Assembly (NCBI GenBank): GCA_947683425.1
Contig: CANTUQ010000004.1
Span: 8,222,001 to 8,286,000 of the forward strand
Direction: 5' to 3'
Origin: Excoecaria cochinchinensis
Taxonomy: Eukaryota > Streptophyta > Magnoliopsida > Malpighiales > Euphorbiaceae
Length of the DNA stretch: 64,000 bases
Under the pieces are notes generated by a model that did no database searches, was not told where the DNA came from, and saw only the letters and a list, made by a program, of their open reading frames with translations. Position numbers and translations under genes: made by a program. Of the stretch, positions 1 through 10,706 are shown piece by piece (position 1 is the stretch's first letter; the number at the start of each line of letters is the position of its first letter).

Positions 1-529
1 AAAAATAAAAAAAAAATAAAAATTAAATAAATAAAAAAAAAGAAGAGAGAAGAAAAGAGAGAATTGATCAGGGGGCAAGGGAATACCATTTGAAGAAAAG
101 CTTCGCTCAAATCCTGTTGATCTACACATACCTGCCCGTTGTCATTCTTCTTAGCTAATGAAAAGGATCTAAAAGGCTAACCCACAAACCATCCATCCAA
201 TCCCGGCCGTTGAAAGGCTATTCCAAGGTTCGAACCACCAAAATCGATAAAAGTACCCCAGATCATCCGAGCCCAACTTGTCACCCTATCTCAGCCATTG
301 AAAGGCCATTCCAGGGTTGACCCGCCAAAGCCAACAAAGGCCAAACGCGAAACTTCTTATTCAAACCCCAAAAAAGGAACCCATTACCTCGACCAATCTG
401 CACAAGGGTTAAGGCCAAGACTTTAATACCAAGAGGAGCCACCCTCAGAAGCAGCAGTCCCCCCGGCAGATGAAGATGAAAGCGAATCCAACCAATGCTG
501 AGAAACTGAAGGAGGGTCCATGGCGGAGG

Positions 530-579
<50 letters not shown>

Positions 580-780
580 TATTCAATCAAGAAAACCCGC
601 GAGGGCTGATTGGAAACAGGAGTCTGATGCTTACAAGATCCAATCCGAGATGAGATGTAATTCTTGCGTTCTGAATCCATGTTAAATGGTGATTATGTAT
701 AGAGAAATCGTGCTGAAATGCACACAGTTTTATGCAAATACATAAAGCAAAAGCAGTTTAACTCATCATTTCCTAGTTCT
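1..780 (+). other. Tat post-pol spacer without a gene
   Basis: No credible ORF is present. The stretch holds an A-rich start, two related segments about 100 bp apart near 200 and 305 (sharing CCRTTGAAAGGC and ATTCCARGGTT), and a 39-base poly(A) run near 533-571. From about 575 to 725 it is clearly related to Tat-3 25960-26110 and Tat-2 7585-7745, sharing GAGGGCTGAT/CCGAT and an ACAGGAGT...GATGCT block. It therefore represents the spacer that lies between pol and the antisense accessory ORF in Tat-3. Confidence 0.6.
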
Positions 781-904
781 TTTATAAAAAGTAAAATCTA
801 AGTGGCTACTCTACTCCTGCTCTCGCCAGCCAGATGCCTAAGTTGTCGTGTCCCGTTGTCAGGTGCCGGACTGAGTATCCATCTTTTGCACTCACCAGTA
901 GAAG

Positions 905-1163
905 TTACAGAATGGGTACCGAAAGGGGTATGACAGTTTTTGCCGGCGGTTGGCTCCAAAGATCCTGATAGCGAGAGGTAAAGGTTGCAGAAAGGATTCC
1001 TCCCCGGAATGATAATGGGTCCCTAGCTGGGTCCTGGGTCATCCCGAGCTGACGAGCACGTCGGGCAATGATACAGAAAGTAGCTTGACAAAGCCCGCAC
1101 AGGAGAACACACCCCAAAAATCCGTCGACGACTGCATCTGGTATCTCACTGAATCTAGCAATG
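905..1163 (-). pseudogene. Fragment of antisense plant-mobile-domain-like accessory ORF (exon 2 homologue)
   Basis: On the minus strand this encodes a peptide clearly matching exon 2 of the Tat-3 antisense ORF (26215-26739). Both share a GCVxLCGLxQATFCI segment followed by RQLGMTQD and a FRGG motif. The match runs from about 1163 down to the stop at 905 and is joined abruptly at its 5' side to RNase H coding sequence on the other strand. Exon 1 is missing. In Tat-3 this ORF lies downstream of pol, but here it lies upstream of RNase H, so the order is rearranged. The function of such ORFs is unknown. Confidence 0.65.
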
Positions 1164-3156
1164 CCCTCGTTGTTGGGGAAGATGGGAAGATGGCTAATAC
1201 TGCTGCAGGAATTTGATGTGGAGTATGTCACGAGAAAGACCATCAAAGGTCGGGCAGTTGCGGAGTTTCTTGCCGACCATCCAATTGGAGCAGGCCGGCT
1301 AGAATATGAATTCCCCGACAAACATGTGGTGGCCATCACCGCGCAGAAATGGCAGATGTATTTTGATGGGGCAGTAAATAGCAAGGGAGCCGGAACAGGA
1401 GTGATTCTAGTGACCCCAGACGGAGAGAAGCTTCCATTAGCCAAGAAACTAAGGTACAGAGCCACCAATAACGAGGCTGAGTATGAAGCCTGCATCTTTG
1501 GGTTAGAAGCGCTCTCAGCCATGGGGGCAAAAGTAGTAGAGGTCTTTGGGGACTCCTCCTTAGTAATCCACCAAGTCAGGGGTGAATGGACCGTTAAGGA
1601 AGAGCGGCTGTTGCCATATGTGAGGTGTTTAAAAGAACTAAGCGGCCAGTTTGGAATCTGCACTCTTAGCTACGTGCCCCGAGATGAGAATCAATTGGCA
1701 GATGCCTTAGCCACCCTGGTATCCATGTGGGACAGTCCTGAAGGAATAGCCGTGAGGCATGTGCACATTTCTAGTGGAGACAAGCCATACCTAGAGACCG
1801 AGCAAGTTAGGGATGTCGAGGCTACGGATGGGAAGCCATGGCACTATGATGTCCAGAATTATTTAGAAAGGTCGGTATTCCCCGAAGAGGCCACTGAAAA
1901 AACACCAAAGGATGATTCGCAAGCTGTCCACTTAGTTCATCAGTGTAGACGGTGTGCTGTACAACAGGCAAGCCGATGGCATACAACTAAGATGCTTAGA
2001 TGGTAAAGAAGCCAAGAGGGTTATGGAGGAAACTCATGCAGGGGTCTGTGGGGCCTATGTGGATGGTCTGGCCCTAGCAAAGAAAATAATGCGGCAAGGG
2101 TTCTTCTGGTTGACAATGGACACAAGTTGCTCTGGGTATGTGAAACAGTGCCAACTACGCCAACAGTGCGCTAATCTGAGACACCTTCCAGTTTCGGAGT
2201 TGTGTAACCTGGCATCTCCATGGTCGTTCGCAGCATGGGGAATTGACATTACAGGAGAAGTACGCCTGATAGCCTCCGATGGACACCGATTTATTGTGGT
2301 TGCTATCGATTATTTCACCAAATAGCTCGAGGCTGAATCCTTCAAGAAGTTGGGCGCCCGGGAAATGGCCAGGTTTATCGAGCGACATTTGATCTGTAGG
2401 TACAGTCTCCCTCATCACATCGTGTCAGATAATGGGGTACAGTTCCAAGCTGAGACTAAGCAGATGCTCAAGAAGTACGCCATCCAACACCATAAGTCCT
2501 CTCCTTACCGACCGCAGGCCAAGGGAGCAGTCAAGGCAGCTAATAAGAACATCAAGAAGATTTTGGCTAAGACGGTGCAAACCTATAGAGACTGGGCAGA
2601 GAAATTGCCATTTGCACTTTGGGGCTACAGGACCACTGCCAGAGCATCTACAGGGGCTACCCCTTTCTCCTTGGTTTACGGGACAGAAGCAGTCCTACCG
2701 ATAGGAATAGAGCTCCAGTCATTAAGGGTGTTAACAGAAGCTCAGCTACCCGAAGCCGAATGGGCCCAGCGGCGGCTACTACAGTTGAACCTATTGGACG
2801 AAGGTAGGATGCGGGCATACTACCACAACCAGATCTACCAGAAAGGGCTAGCTCGCTCATTTAGGAAGAAAATAAGAAAACACCCATTGAAGGAAGGAGA
2901 CCTAGTCTTTAAACAGATGAGGCCGGGGGTTCCAAACTTTCGAGGCGAGTTTAGGCCCACTTGGGAAGGACCCTTCATTCTGAAGAAGCTTTTGTATAAA
3001 GGGGCTGCGATCCTGACAGATAGTGATGGGAACGAATTCAGGAAGCCGGTCAACGTCGACAGATTGAAAAGATTCCGTGAAAAAAAAAAAGAGGCCTTTA
3101 GAGATGAAAACCGTGACTGGCGCTCTAAGCAAAAGTTAGGCCAAAGGGCAGGGTGA
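1161..3156 (+). pseudogene. Tat-1 pol remnant: archaeal-type RNase H and integrase, broken
   Basis: The first segment (1161-1900) encodes the second, archaeal-like RNase H typical of Tat elements (YFDGAVNSKGAG, NNEAEYEA, FGDSSLV, ADALATL). The integrase follows: an HHCC region near 2030-2170, core Asp motifs GIDITGE near 2240 and SDNGVQF near 2428, then the C-terminal part to 3156. Breaks are visible: a frameshift near 1900 in an A-run, an in-frame TAG near 1937, and a TAG at 2323-2325 where Tat-3 has TGG. One HHCC cysteine is Arg (CQLRQQC), and the catalytic Glu of the core is Lys (GAVKAANKN). RT, protease and gag are absent. Colinearity with Tat-3 makes the identity secure. Confidence 0.92.
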
Positions 3157-3630
3157 AAACCTGGCAACAGGCAGTCTGCCCTACAAAAAAAAATAAAATA
3201 AATAAAAGCCGCTGGATTGGGTTGGGTCCGTTCCAGGCAAAAAATAAGGCACAGGGTTATGTGAAAATCCGACAAGGACGCATTTCCCGCTAAGAAAAGC
3301 TAGTGTGAAAATCCACGAGGGACGCACTACCTTTAAAACAATGACGCTTGGAGTGATAAGGCAGCATTACCTTGGGCAACCCCTTTCAGGCAAAGACACA
3401 CATCGGGCAATCCTCCCTGAAGAATTATGAGTCACAGTCCATAAAGCAGGACATCGCTTACAGACGCTTGGGGGCATGAGCGACCTCATGGAGCCATGAG
3501 TCGCTTCGGCAAAAGTTATCGCACCTCGACCCCTAGACCACTCAGATGAATGGTGTCACCTGCATTCTGCATAACATATGCACATGCACATGCATAACTT
3601 ACCCTTGCATACAAGTTTTTTGTTTCTGCA
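3157..3630 (+). other. Tat-1 post-pol region with a block conserved in all three Tat copies
   Basis: No gene is present. Bases 3207-3345 hold two related motifs (GTGAAAATCC followed shortly by GGACGCA) about 50 bp apart. The same block recurs at 8012-8150 in Tat-2 and at 26775-26910 in Tat-3, where it falls inside the intron of the antisense ORF. The bases before it (3096-3180) match Tat-2 7895-7985 closely. Bases 3350-3630 show nothing further recognisable. Confidence 0.6.
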
Positions 3631-3631
3631 G

Positions 3632-4310
3632 GAAAGTCTGGCGCCTTCACACACCGATAAGCTGATGTTTATCAGTCGCTCAGCCGTGGTTTCACATGCC
3701 GACAAGCTGGCGTTTTATTAATCACGTTCTTCAAAGTCTGGCGCCTTCACACACCGACAAGCTGGTGTTTATCAGTCGTTCAGCCGTGGTTTCACACACC
3801 GACAAGCTGGTATTCTATCAATCACGTTCTTCAAAGTCTGGCGCCTTCACACACCGACAAGCTGGTGTTTATCAGTCGTTCAGCCGTGGTTTCACACACC
3901 GACAAGCTGGTGTTCTATCAATCACGTTCTTCAAAGTCTGGCGCCTTCACACACCGACAAGCTGGTGTTTATCAGTCGTTCAGCCGTGGTTTCACACACC
4001 GACAAGCTGGTGTTCTATCAATCACGTTCTTCAAAGTCTGGCGCCTTCACACACCGACAAGCTGGTGTTTATCAGTCGTTCAGCCGTGGTTTCACACACC
4101 GACAAGCTGGTGTTTCATCAATCGCGTTCTTCAATGTCTGGCGCCTTCACACACCGACAAGCTGGTGTTTATCAGTCGTTCAGCCGTGGTTTCACACACC
4201 GACAAGCTGGTGTTTCATCAATCGCGTTCTTCGAAGTCTGGCGCCTTCACACACCGACAAGCTGGTGTTTATCAGTCGCTCAGCCATGGTTTTGCGTCGA
4301 CAAGCTGACA
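3632..4310 (+). repeat. 100-bp tandem repeat array upstream of the Tat-1 polypurine tract
   Basis: AAAGTCTGGCGCCTTCACAC recurs every 100 bases (3632, 3732, 3832, 3932 and on), giving nearly seven copies. Each unit contains ACACCGACAAGCTGG twice, so the monomer is itself a rough dimer. The long ORFs reading through the array are by-products of periodicity. Tandem arrays just before the 3' LTR are known for Ogre/Tat elements and can seed satellites. Confidence 0.93.
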
Positions 4311-4455
4311 TTCCTCAATCGTGTGACCAGTAGTAATCCTATGACGCCGACAAGCTGGCAATGTCAAGTTCCGGACAGCGACCGCCTCAGGTACGCATCT
4401 CTCCCTCTCTTTTCTGAATTTTGGCTCACTTAGGCGCCTGTGTTCTAAGTTCCCC

Positions 4456-4470
4456 AAAATTGGGGGCAAC
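4456..4470 (+). promoter_or_regulatory. Polypurine tract of Tat-1
   Basis: AAAATTGGGGGCAAC lies directly before the LTR start TGTAGACATC. The same motif at the same place precedes the LTRs of Tat-2 (9506-9520) and Tat-3 (31784-31798, AAAACTGGGGGCAAC). It is the plus-strand primer site for reverse transcription. Confidence 0.85.
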
Positions 4471-4726
4471 TGTAGACATCGGGTCCCGGGGCGGTCCAAG
4501 ATCAGAATTACCCGATGATGAAACAAAAGACCGATTTTCGGCAAGAAAAGTGAGAATCGATCGTTCCCTTATCAAGATTGTGTTTTTTCGAAAAATAATT
4601 TAAAAAAAAAATAAAATAAAATATATTTTAGGGATTTAAAAAAAACTAAAAAACTAAAATGGGGTAAAAAAATATATATTAATTTTGTATCAAAATTAAA
4701 ATAAAAAAAAAAATATATTTTTTTTT

Positions 4727-5060
4727 GGTCGCGAGTGCCGCTGCGGCAGCGCGGGGCCGCCTGCGCTGCAGACTGCCCCAGCGCGCAGGGGCGCCTGCGA
4801 GGCAGGCCGCCCGCCTCGCGCAGGGGCGCCTGCGCGCGAGGCAGGCGCCTCGCGCGATGTCCCTGCGCGCGAGGCGGGCGCATCGCGCGACCCCCCTGCG
4901 CACAGGGGCGGGCGCCTCGCGCGCCCCCCCTGCGCGCGAGGCCCCTGCGCGCAAGGCCCCTGCGCGCGAGGCAGCTGCCTCGCGCGACCCGCCTGCCGCG
5001 CGCGGTGCCAGGGCACCACACGCAGGCTGCCGCGCGCCCTTGGCTCCTCCGCGCGACCTG
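4727..5060. repeat. GC-rich palindromic block in the Tat-1 LTR
   Basis: About 330 bp of CpG-rich sequence is dominated by variants of GCGCGAGGC/GCCTCGCGCG and TGCGCGCGAGGC, many inverted relative to one another. Flanking sequence is extremely AT-rich. It lies about 260-590 bp into the LTR, the same zone that holds palindrome clusters in the Tat-3 LTR. Confidence 0.8.
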
Positions 5061-5953
5061 TTTCGCCTGTCCGTTTTTTTTCGCTATTTTCAGTCTGATT
5101 TTCTGATTTTTTCAGTTTTCATTATTTCACCATTTTATGTTATTTTAGATTAACTAAAAATAAAGCCTCTTTTGTCCCTTGCCATTTTTGGCCAAGGCAA
5201 TCTTAAATGAGGAATTTGCCCTCATTTTTGAGGGGGACGACAATTAATAAGAAAAAAAAGAGGCTCCTTTTCCTCTCAACTTTTCTTCTCTCCAGGGGCT
5301 ATTTTCTTTAGCTACGATTTTTTTTCTCTTTGCCTAAGTTTTAAATCTTGATTTACTCTTCAAAAAAAAATAGATAATCCATCTTATTGAGTGATTTGGG
5401 TTAGGAAAATTAATTTCCTCTTGCTCAAATCATCCATCAAAAAATATCTTCATCAAAATATTTTCTTGATTTTATTTCAAAACATTAAACTCCACATTTT
5501 CTTTAGGTGTTTATCACCACAAATCCGACAAGGAAAGTCGATCGGGACACCGTTTCCCCAATCTAAAAATTCTGAGGGTAAACATTCTTGGATTTATTCT
5601 TTATTATTTTTTCTTGTACATTATTTATTTTTGTTAAAATTATTTTTGTTACTATTATCATGTCTATTATTTTTATTATTCATTTTTATCATTTTAATAT
5701 GTCAATACCACCATTAATATGTTATTTGTTGGCTTTAAATGGGTTTTCATGTTCATGTGCTAATATCATTTTTATTATTCATTGTTATCACGTGTAGTTA
5801 TTACTATTGTTTATTACTAATTGATTATTCTGTTTTCATACTACTCAACATTCATTATTGTTATTATTTGCATCATTACCATCCTATTATCACTACTATT
5901 ATTATTGCCATTATAGTGGTTGTTATTAACTTATTTTCTGTTTTTTTTACATC

Positions 5954-6032
<79 letters not shown>
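5954..6032. repeat. (ATT)n microsatellite in the Tat-1 LTR
   Basis: About 26 uninterrupted ATT/TTA units are present; shorter ATT runs follow near 6090-6150. The isoleucine-rich ORFs here are artefacts of the repeat. Confidence 0.95.
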
Positions 6033-7288
6033 TCGTTGTCATTATTTGTCCTAGAATTGGTCATCATTATTATTCTTGCAATTATTTGTTTTATTATTAT
6101 TATTATTATTATTATTCAATATCCTATTATTATTATTATTGTTATTATCTCGCCTTCATTTGATTAATTTTTTAGAATATTTGCTAATATATATTTTAAT
6201 GCTAATTTTTGTATGAGTTTAACTTGAATCGAGTTATTTGGGCGTCCCCGCGACTCCCCGGATGGGTCGCAACGCGTAGGCGGGCACTCCATTTTGGTGA
6301 GATCTTTTCAATCCCCCTTTGATGTGTTATGTGTTTATTTGTAAATATATATTTTTTATTCGTGCACGCATGCGATAAAAGATCACAAAAATATTTCTAC
6401 AATTAAATTAGAATTTTCAATAATAAGATTGGGACCAATGTCCCTTATTTTAGCCCAACTATAAAAACATCACAACTAAAAAACGAGGAGTCAATTTTCA
6501 ATAAAATGGGATCACTCATCCCGGTTTTTCAATTCAAGCAATCAAAAATGACTCTTCGAACCCTCTTCAAATTAATACGAAGGAACCAATGTTCCTAAAT
6601 TTCGAACAAACGCGAAGGAACCAACGTTCCTCAAATAATGTCCCGATTTATGTATGTTCTTTTATTCTAATCTTAAGTGAGTGTTTTAAATTCAAGTTCA
6701 TTTCTTTTTGGGCACTTGTAATTAATTTTGGGGCAATTTTATTTATCTTTTGGGGATTGTATTCCGTCCCACTTACACCTTTGATCTCCTTTTATTGGGG
6801 TTGTATTCTGCCCCTATTTTTATTATAATTGCGCGCTTGCGTGTTTACCGCTTTCACTTATTACTTTCTTTATTTACTTATCGCTTTCGTTTACTTCCTT
6901 TACGTGCTTGAAATGCGCTTTTACTTTTAATGCATCGCTCGTGTGAGATGAGAGATATAATTTTAAGAATTTAAAAAACCCATTTATAATTAACCAAAGC
7001 ATAAATAAGAGGGAAGTTCCGGACACCATATCTCTGGTTTAGACCAATAGAGGTGAGAAACCTTTTCCCAATTTCTTGCAAATTGGGTGGCGACTCCAAA
7101 TACCTCAAAGGTGCCTTTAGGCGTCAATAGGCTAGGTTATTCTCCCCAATGTTCTATTGGGAGGGATACACCGATGATGTCTCATGGCGCCCATGATCAA
7201 AAGACGCGAACCTTCATACCTCGAATCCTAAAGCGGATTCAAAGAGAGGGCCCTTGCTGGGTTTTAACCGGGTTCGGCGCGCGTCACA

Positions 7289-8429
7289 GGGTCATCCATC
7301 GGTCGAGAAAATATCGCGGCCATTTTTCTCTAGTGACCTGATCTTTCTTTGACAGCCATCTACCTAAGTCTGACATTACAACCAAAGTAAGACCTCTTGA
7401 TTCTGGGTTCAGTCTTTTCTAATTAGCGGAGATGACCTTTTAAAAAGGTTTGGTACATAAGAAGAGGCCTATGGTGTTTCTTGAGCTTCAAGCGAGGAGC
7501 CACGAGTGCATTCATGCATTCGAGTTAAGTCTTGTCTCCAATGTTGCATCTAGAATCCACGTTCAAAAAATAAAAACAAGAGCAGAAAGAAAATATTCGA
7601 TCATGAAACCCGAGAGGGCTGAGTGATAATAGGAGTTTGATGCTTTCAAAATTCATCCCAAGATTAGATGAGGTTTTGTATTTTTAGATTAATATCAAAT
7701 AATGATCATGTATTATGAAATCAAATTGAAATACGTGCATTTATGCAATGATATTGATGTAACCAGAATAATTCATCTGATATACTCAAAGCTACTCTCT
7801 GCCGCTTTACCCACTCTAACACTTCAGTTAACTCTTCTTGAAAAAACAAAAAAAAAAGGAAAAAAAACAAAAAAAAAACAAAAAAAGGAAAAAAAAAGGT
7901 CGTTAGAGATGAAAACCGTAATTGGCGCTCTAAGCAAAAGTTAGGCCAAAGGCAGGGTGAAAACCTGGAAACAGGCAGTTTGTCCTAAAAAAAAAAGAAA
8001 AAAAAAAGAGAAAAGCCGCTGGATTGGGTTGGGTCCCTTCCAGGCTAAAATAAGGCATAGGGTTATGTGAAAATCCGAAAGGACGCATTTCCCTCCAAAA
8101 AAAGCTAGTGTGAAAATCTACATGGGATGCACTACCTTAAAATAATGACTACAGGTTTAGGACGAGAACCTCATGATCCCCAAAGAGCATGAAATTCAAA
8201 GGCAATTCCAGAAGGAACTGATCTTATTGCAAATTGCAACCAAATCGGATGTCGCCTCTAAATCCATTCAGATGAATTTTATACTGCATTGCTGCATACA
8301 CATGCATCTCATGCTCATGCTTACGATTTTTTCTGCATATTTGCCTTTCTAAGTCTTACAGAAAAAAAGACTCGATGCGGACACCGGCAGAAACTGAGTG
8401 ACAACATCATTCCATCCATCAATCAAGAC
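7289..8429 (+). other. Tat-2 post-pol region, no intact gene
   Basis: Bases 7289-7560 show no recognisable feature. Bases 7575-7745 match the spacer seen in Tat-1 (575-725) and Tat-3 (25960-26110). An A-rich run (7830-7890) is followed by 7895-7985, which matches Tat-1 3096-3180. The conserved GTGAAAATCC block follows at 8012-8150. Bases 8160-8430 lead into the tandem array without a credible ORF. Confidence 0.6.
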
Positions 8430-9400
8430 AATCAAAACCAAGACCTCTCAGGGGGCAGATCTCAACCAAAGACCTCTCAGGGGGCACAATCAACCCAAGA
8501 CCTCTCAGGGGGCAGATCTCAACCAAAGACCTCTCTGGAGGCAAATCTTAAAGACCTCTAAGGAGGCAAATCCCGAATACCTCTGAGGAGGCAAATCTTG
8601 AAGACCTCTGAGGAGGCAAATCTTGAAGTCCTTTGATGAGGCAAATCTTGAAGACCTCTGAGGAGGCAAATCTTGAAGTCCTTTGAGGAGGCAAATCCCA
8701 AAGACCTCTGAGGAGGCAAATCTTGAAGTCCTTTGAGGAGGCAAATCTTGAAGACCTCTGAGGAGGCAAATCATGAAGTCCTTTGAGGAGGCAAAACATG
8801 AAGCCCTCTGAGGAGGCAAATCTTGATGTCCTATGAGGAGGCAACTCTTGAAGACCTCTGAGGAGGCAAATCTTGAAGTCCTCTGAGGAGGCAAATCATG
8901 AAGACCTCTAAGGAGGCAAATCCCGAAGACCTCTGAGGAGGCAAATCTTGAAGACGTATGAGGAGGCAAATCTTGAAGACCTCTGAGGAAGCAAATCCCG
9001 AAGTCCTTTGAGGAAGCAAATCTTGAAGACCTCTGAGGAGGAAAATCCCAAAGTCCTTTGAGGAGGCAAATCTTGAAGACCTCTGAGGAGGCAAATCTTG
9101 AAGTCCTCTGAGGAGGCAAATCTTGAAGTCCTCTGAGGAGGCAATCTTGAAGGCCTCTGAGGAGGCAAATCTTGAAGTCCTTTGAGGAGGCAAATCTTGA
9201 AGACCTCTGAGGAGGCAAATCTTGAAGTCCTTTGAGGAGGCAAATCTTGAAGACCTCTGAGGAGGCAAATCTTGAAGTCCTTTGAGGAGGTAAATCTTCA
9301 AGTCCTTTGAGGAGGCAAACCCCAAAGCCCTCTGAGGAGGCAAAATCCCAAAGTCCTTTGAGGAGGCAAATCTCGAAGCCCTCTGAGGAGGCATCTCTTT
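8430..9400 (+). repeat. 25-bp tandem repeat array upstream of the Tat-2 polypurine tract
   Basis: GACCTCTGAGGAGGCAAATC recurs every 25 bases for roughly 38 copies, with two alternating variants (GAAGACCTCTGAGG and GAAGTCCTTTGAGG). The first copies (8430-8530) are more divergent and have CAGGGGGCAGATC. All long ORFs here on the minus strand are repeat translations. Confidence 0.95.
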
Positions 9401-9505
9401 ATCTGACTCTCGGCAAGAAGGCAAGGTCTCCGCCACTGGTATGTAATCCCCTCTCTCCTTCTCTTTGAATTTTGGCTCACCTAGGTGTCTACCACTAACT
9501 TTGCC

Positions 9506-9520
9506 AAAATTGGGGGCAAC
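9506..9520 (+). promoter_or_regulatory. Polypurine tract of Tat-2
   Basis: AAAATTGGGGGCAAC directly precedes TGTAGACACC, the LTR start. It is identical to the Tat-1 tract. Confidence 0.85.
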
Positions 9521-9986
9521 TGTAGACACCGGGTCCCGAGTCCGGCATAAAATGGCAATGGTAATTTTGGATCCTTGATAATTTCCTCCAAAAATATATA
9601 TATATATAATAAATATATAAATGTGTGTGCGTGTAAAATTAGGTAATTAATTAGTTAATGTTGTTAGTTAATTAATTAGTTAATATTATTGTATTAATTA
9701 AAATGCATGTAAAATTAAAGATTAATTAGTTAATTAATTAGTTAAAATGTAGAATGTTTAATTAATTAGATAAATTATATATTAAGTAGATTAATTATAT
9801 CAATGTGTAATGTATGTAATGTTTAATTAATTAATGTATTAATGTGTAATGTGTAATTGATGTATAATGTTTGATTAAATTAGTATGTGTGTATTAATTT
9901 GAATTAAGTGAGATTAATTAAGAAAAGACAAAAGGAGGAAAAAAGGAGGAAATTACTTGGATGACCCTTAGCCCTAAATTGTGGGG

Positions 9987-9995
9987 TATAAAAAG
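9987..9995 (+). promoter_or_regulatory. TATA box of the Tat-2 LTR promoter
   Basis: TATAAAAAG lies about 470 bp after the LTR start, a position equivalent to the TATA box of the Tat-3 LTR (about 430 bp in). It marks the likely U3/R boundary region. Confidence 0.6.
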
Positions 9996-10655
9996 AATAA
10001 GATGAGGAAAATTGGAGGGGCTCGGCAGATCAAGAAAGAAGAAGAGAAAGGAAAAGAAAAAAGAAAGAAAAAGAAAAGAAAAGAGAGCAAGAGGGAGCCA
10101 GCCAAAGAAACAAAGAAAAAGAAAAGAAAGAGAGATCAAGAAAGATACAGAGAGAACAAGAAGAAGCCAAGGAAAATAGAAAGAAAAGTCAAGAATTGAG
10201 AAAAGATAAAAGAAATCAAAGAAACAAACAAAGGATTTATACCAAAGAATCAAAGCAAAGAAATAAAAAGAAGAGAGAAAAGAGGGAACCAGGGGCCAAA
10301 CAGGGACGCCAGACTGAAGGAAGAAAAGAGAAAGAAGAAAGGGAGGAAGCGTCGCCTCTACCAGCCAGATCCGGCCACCGATCGGCGTACGCGCCCCACC
10401 ATCAGAATCGCCGCCGCAGAACGAAGCTTCCGGTGCCCGCCGTTCCACCATCGGCGTCCTGCAGGGTGGCACGTGGAGGAAGAGAACCGAGACCTTCCCT
10501 GGCGTTTTTCGGCGACGGTGGACCACCTTCCGGCGCGTGAAGCCACTCGCTCCTCCTCCGGTGACCTGAGCTCCGATCTGGTGGTGGAGGTGACGGTCAC
10601 CCCAGCTCCGGCGACCCTTCGGCGATGGTGAGCCTCCCTTTCCCTTAATTTATAT

Positions 10656-10660
<5 letters not shown>

Positions 10661-10703
<43 letters not shown>
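10661..10703. repeat. (TA)n microsatellite
   Basis: About 21 TA units lie in the Tat-2 LTR, followed by further AT-rich simple sequence. Confidence 0.95.

Positions 10704-10706
<3 letters not shown>

Larger units (their letters stand above)
1..7288 (+). mobile_element. Tat-1: decayed Ty3/gypsy Tat-lineage element, 3' part only
   Basis: The stretch contains an RNase H/integrase pol remnant, a tandem array, a polypurine tract and a long LTR, in the order expected for the 3' half of a plus-strand Tat element. The LTR begins TGTAGAC and ends GCGCGCGTCACA, like the other Tat LTRs here. The 5' LTR and most of pol lie outside the window, so the target-site duplication cannot be checked. Sequence after 7288 resumes Tat post-pol sequence of another copy, so Tat-1 is probably nested in Tat-2. 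Several lesions in pol show it is dead. Confidence 0.85.
4471..7288 (+). repeat. 3' LTR of Tat-1 (about 2.8 kb)
   Basis: The LTR starts TGTAGAC after the polypurine tract and ends GGCGCGCGTCACA. It holds a very GC-rich palindromic block (4727-5060), AT-rich sequence with ATT microsatellites, and hairpins GGGACcaatGTCCC (6431-6444), AGGAACcaatGTTCCT (6581-6596) and AGGAACcaacGTTCCT (6616-6631). A near-copy of the primer binding site, TGGCGACTCC, sits near 7088, and U5-like sequence follows. No protein-coding gene is credible. Confidence 0.85.

Noticed and set aside
281..685. ORFs with poly-Phe or poly-Lys runs
   Set aside because: They only span a poly(A)/poly(T) tract and have no conserved sequence.
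3696..4433. Long plus-strand ORFs in the 100-bp repeat array
   Set aside because: The unit length leaves several frames open and the peptides are repeats; there is no start context or homology.
4572..5153. Ala/Arg-rich ORFs on both strands of the GC island
   Set aside because: They are a composition artefact of GCGCG-rich repeats; all frames are open.
5588..6167. Ile-rich ORFs suggesting a membrane protein
   Set aside because: They are translations of ATT microsatellites.
8430..9529. Repeat-spacer pattern like a CRISPR array, and long minus-strand ORFs
   Set aside because: The 25-bp units are head to tail with no unique spacers, in a plant retroelement; the ORFs are translated repeats.
9921..10540. 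Possible host exon near the GC-rich Tat-2 segment
   Set aside because: The Lys/Glu-rich ORF comes from a purine-rich leader downstream of the LTR TATA box, with no domain.
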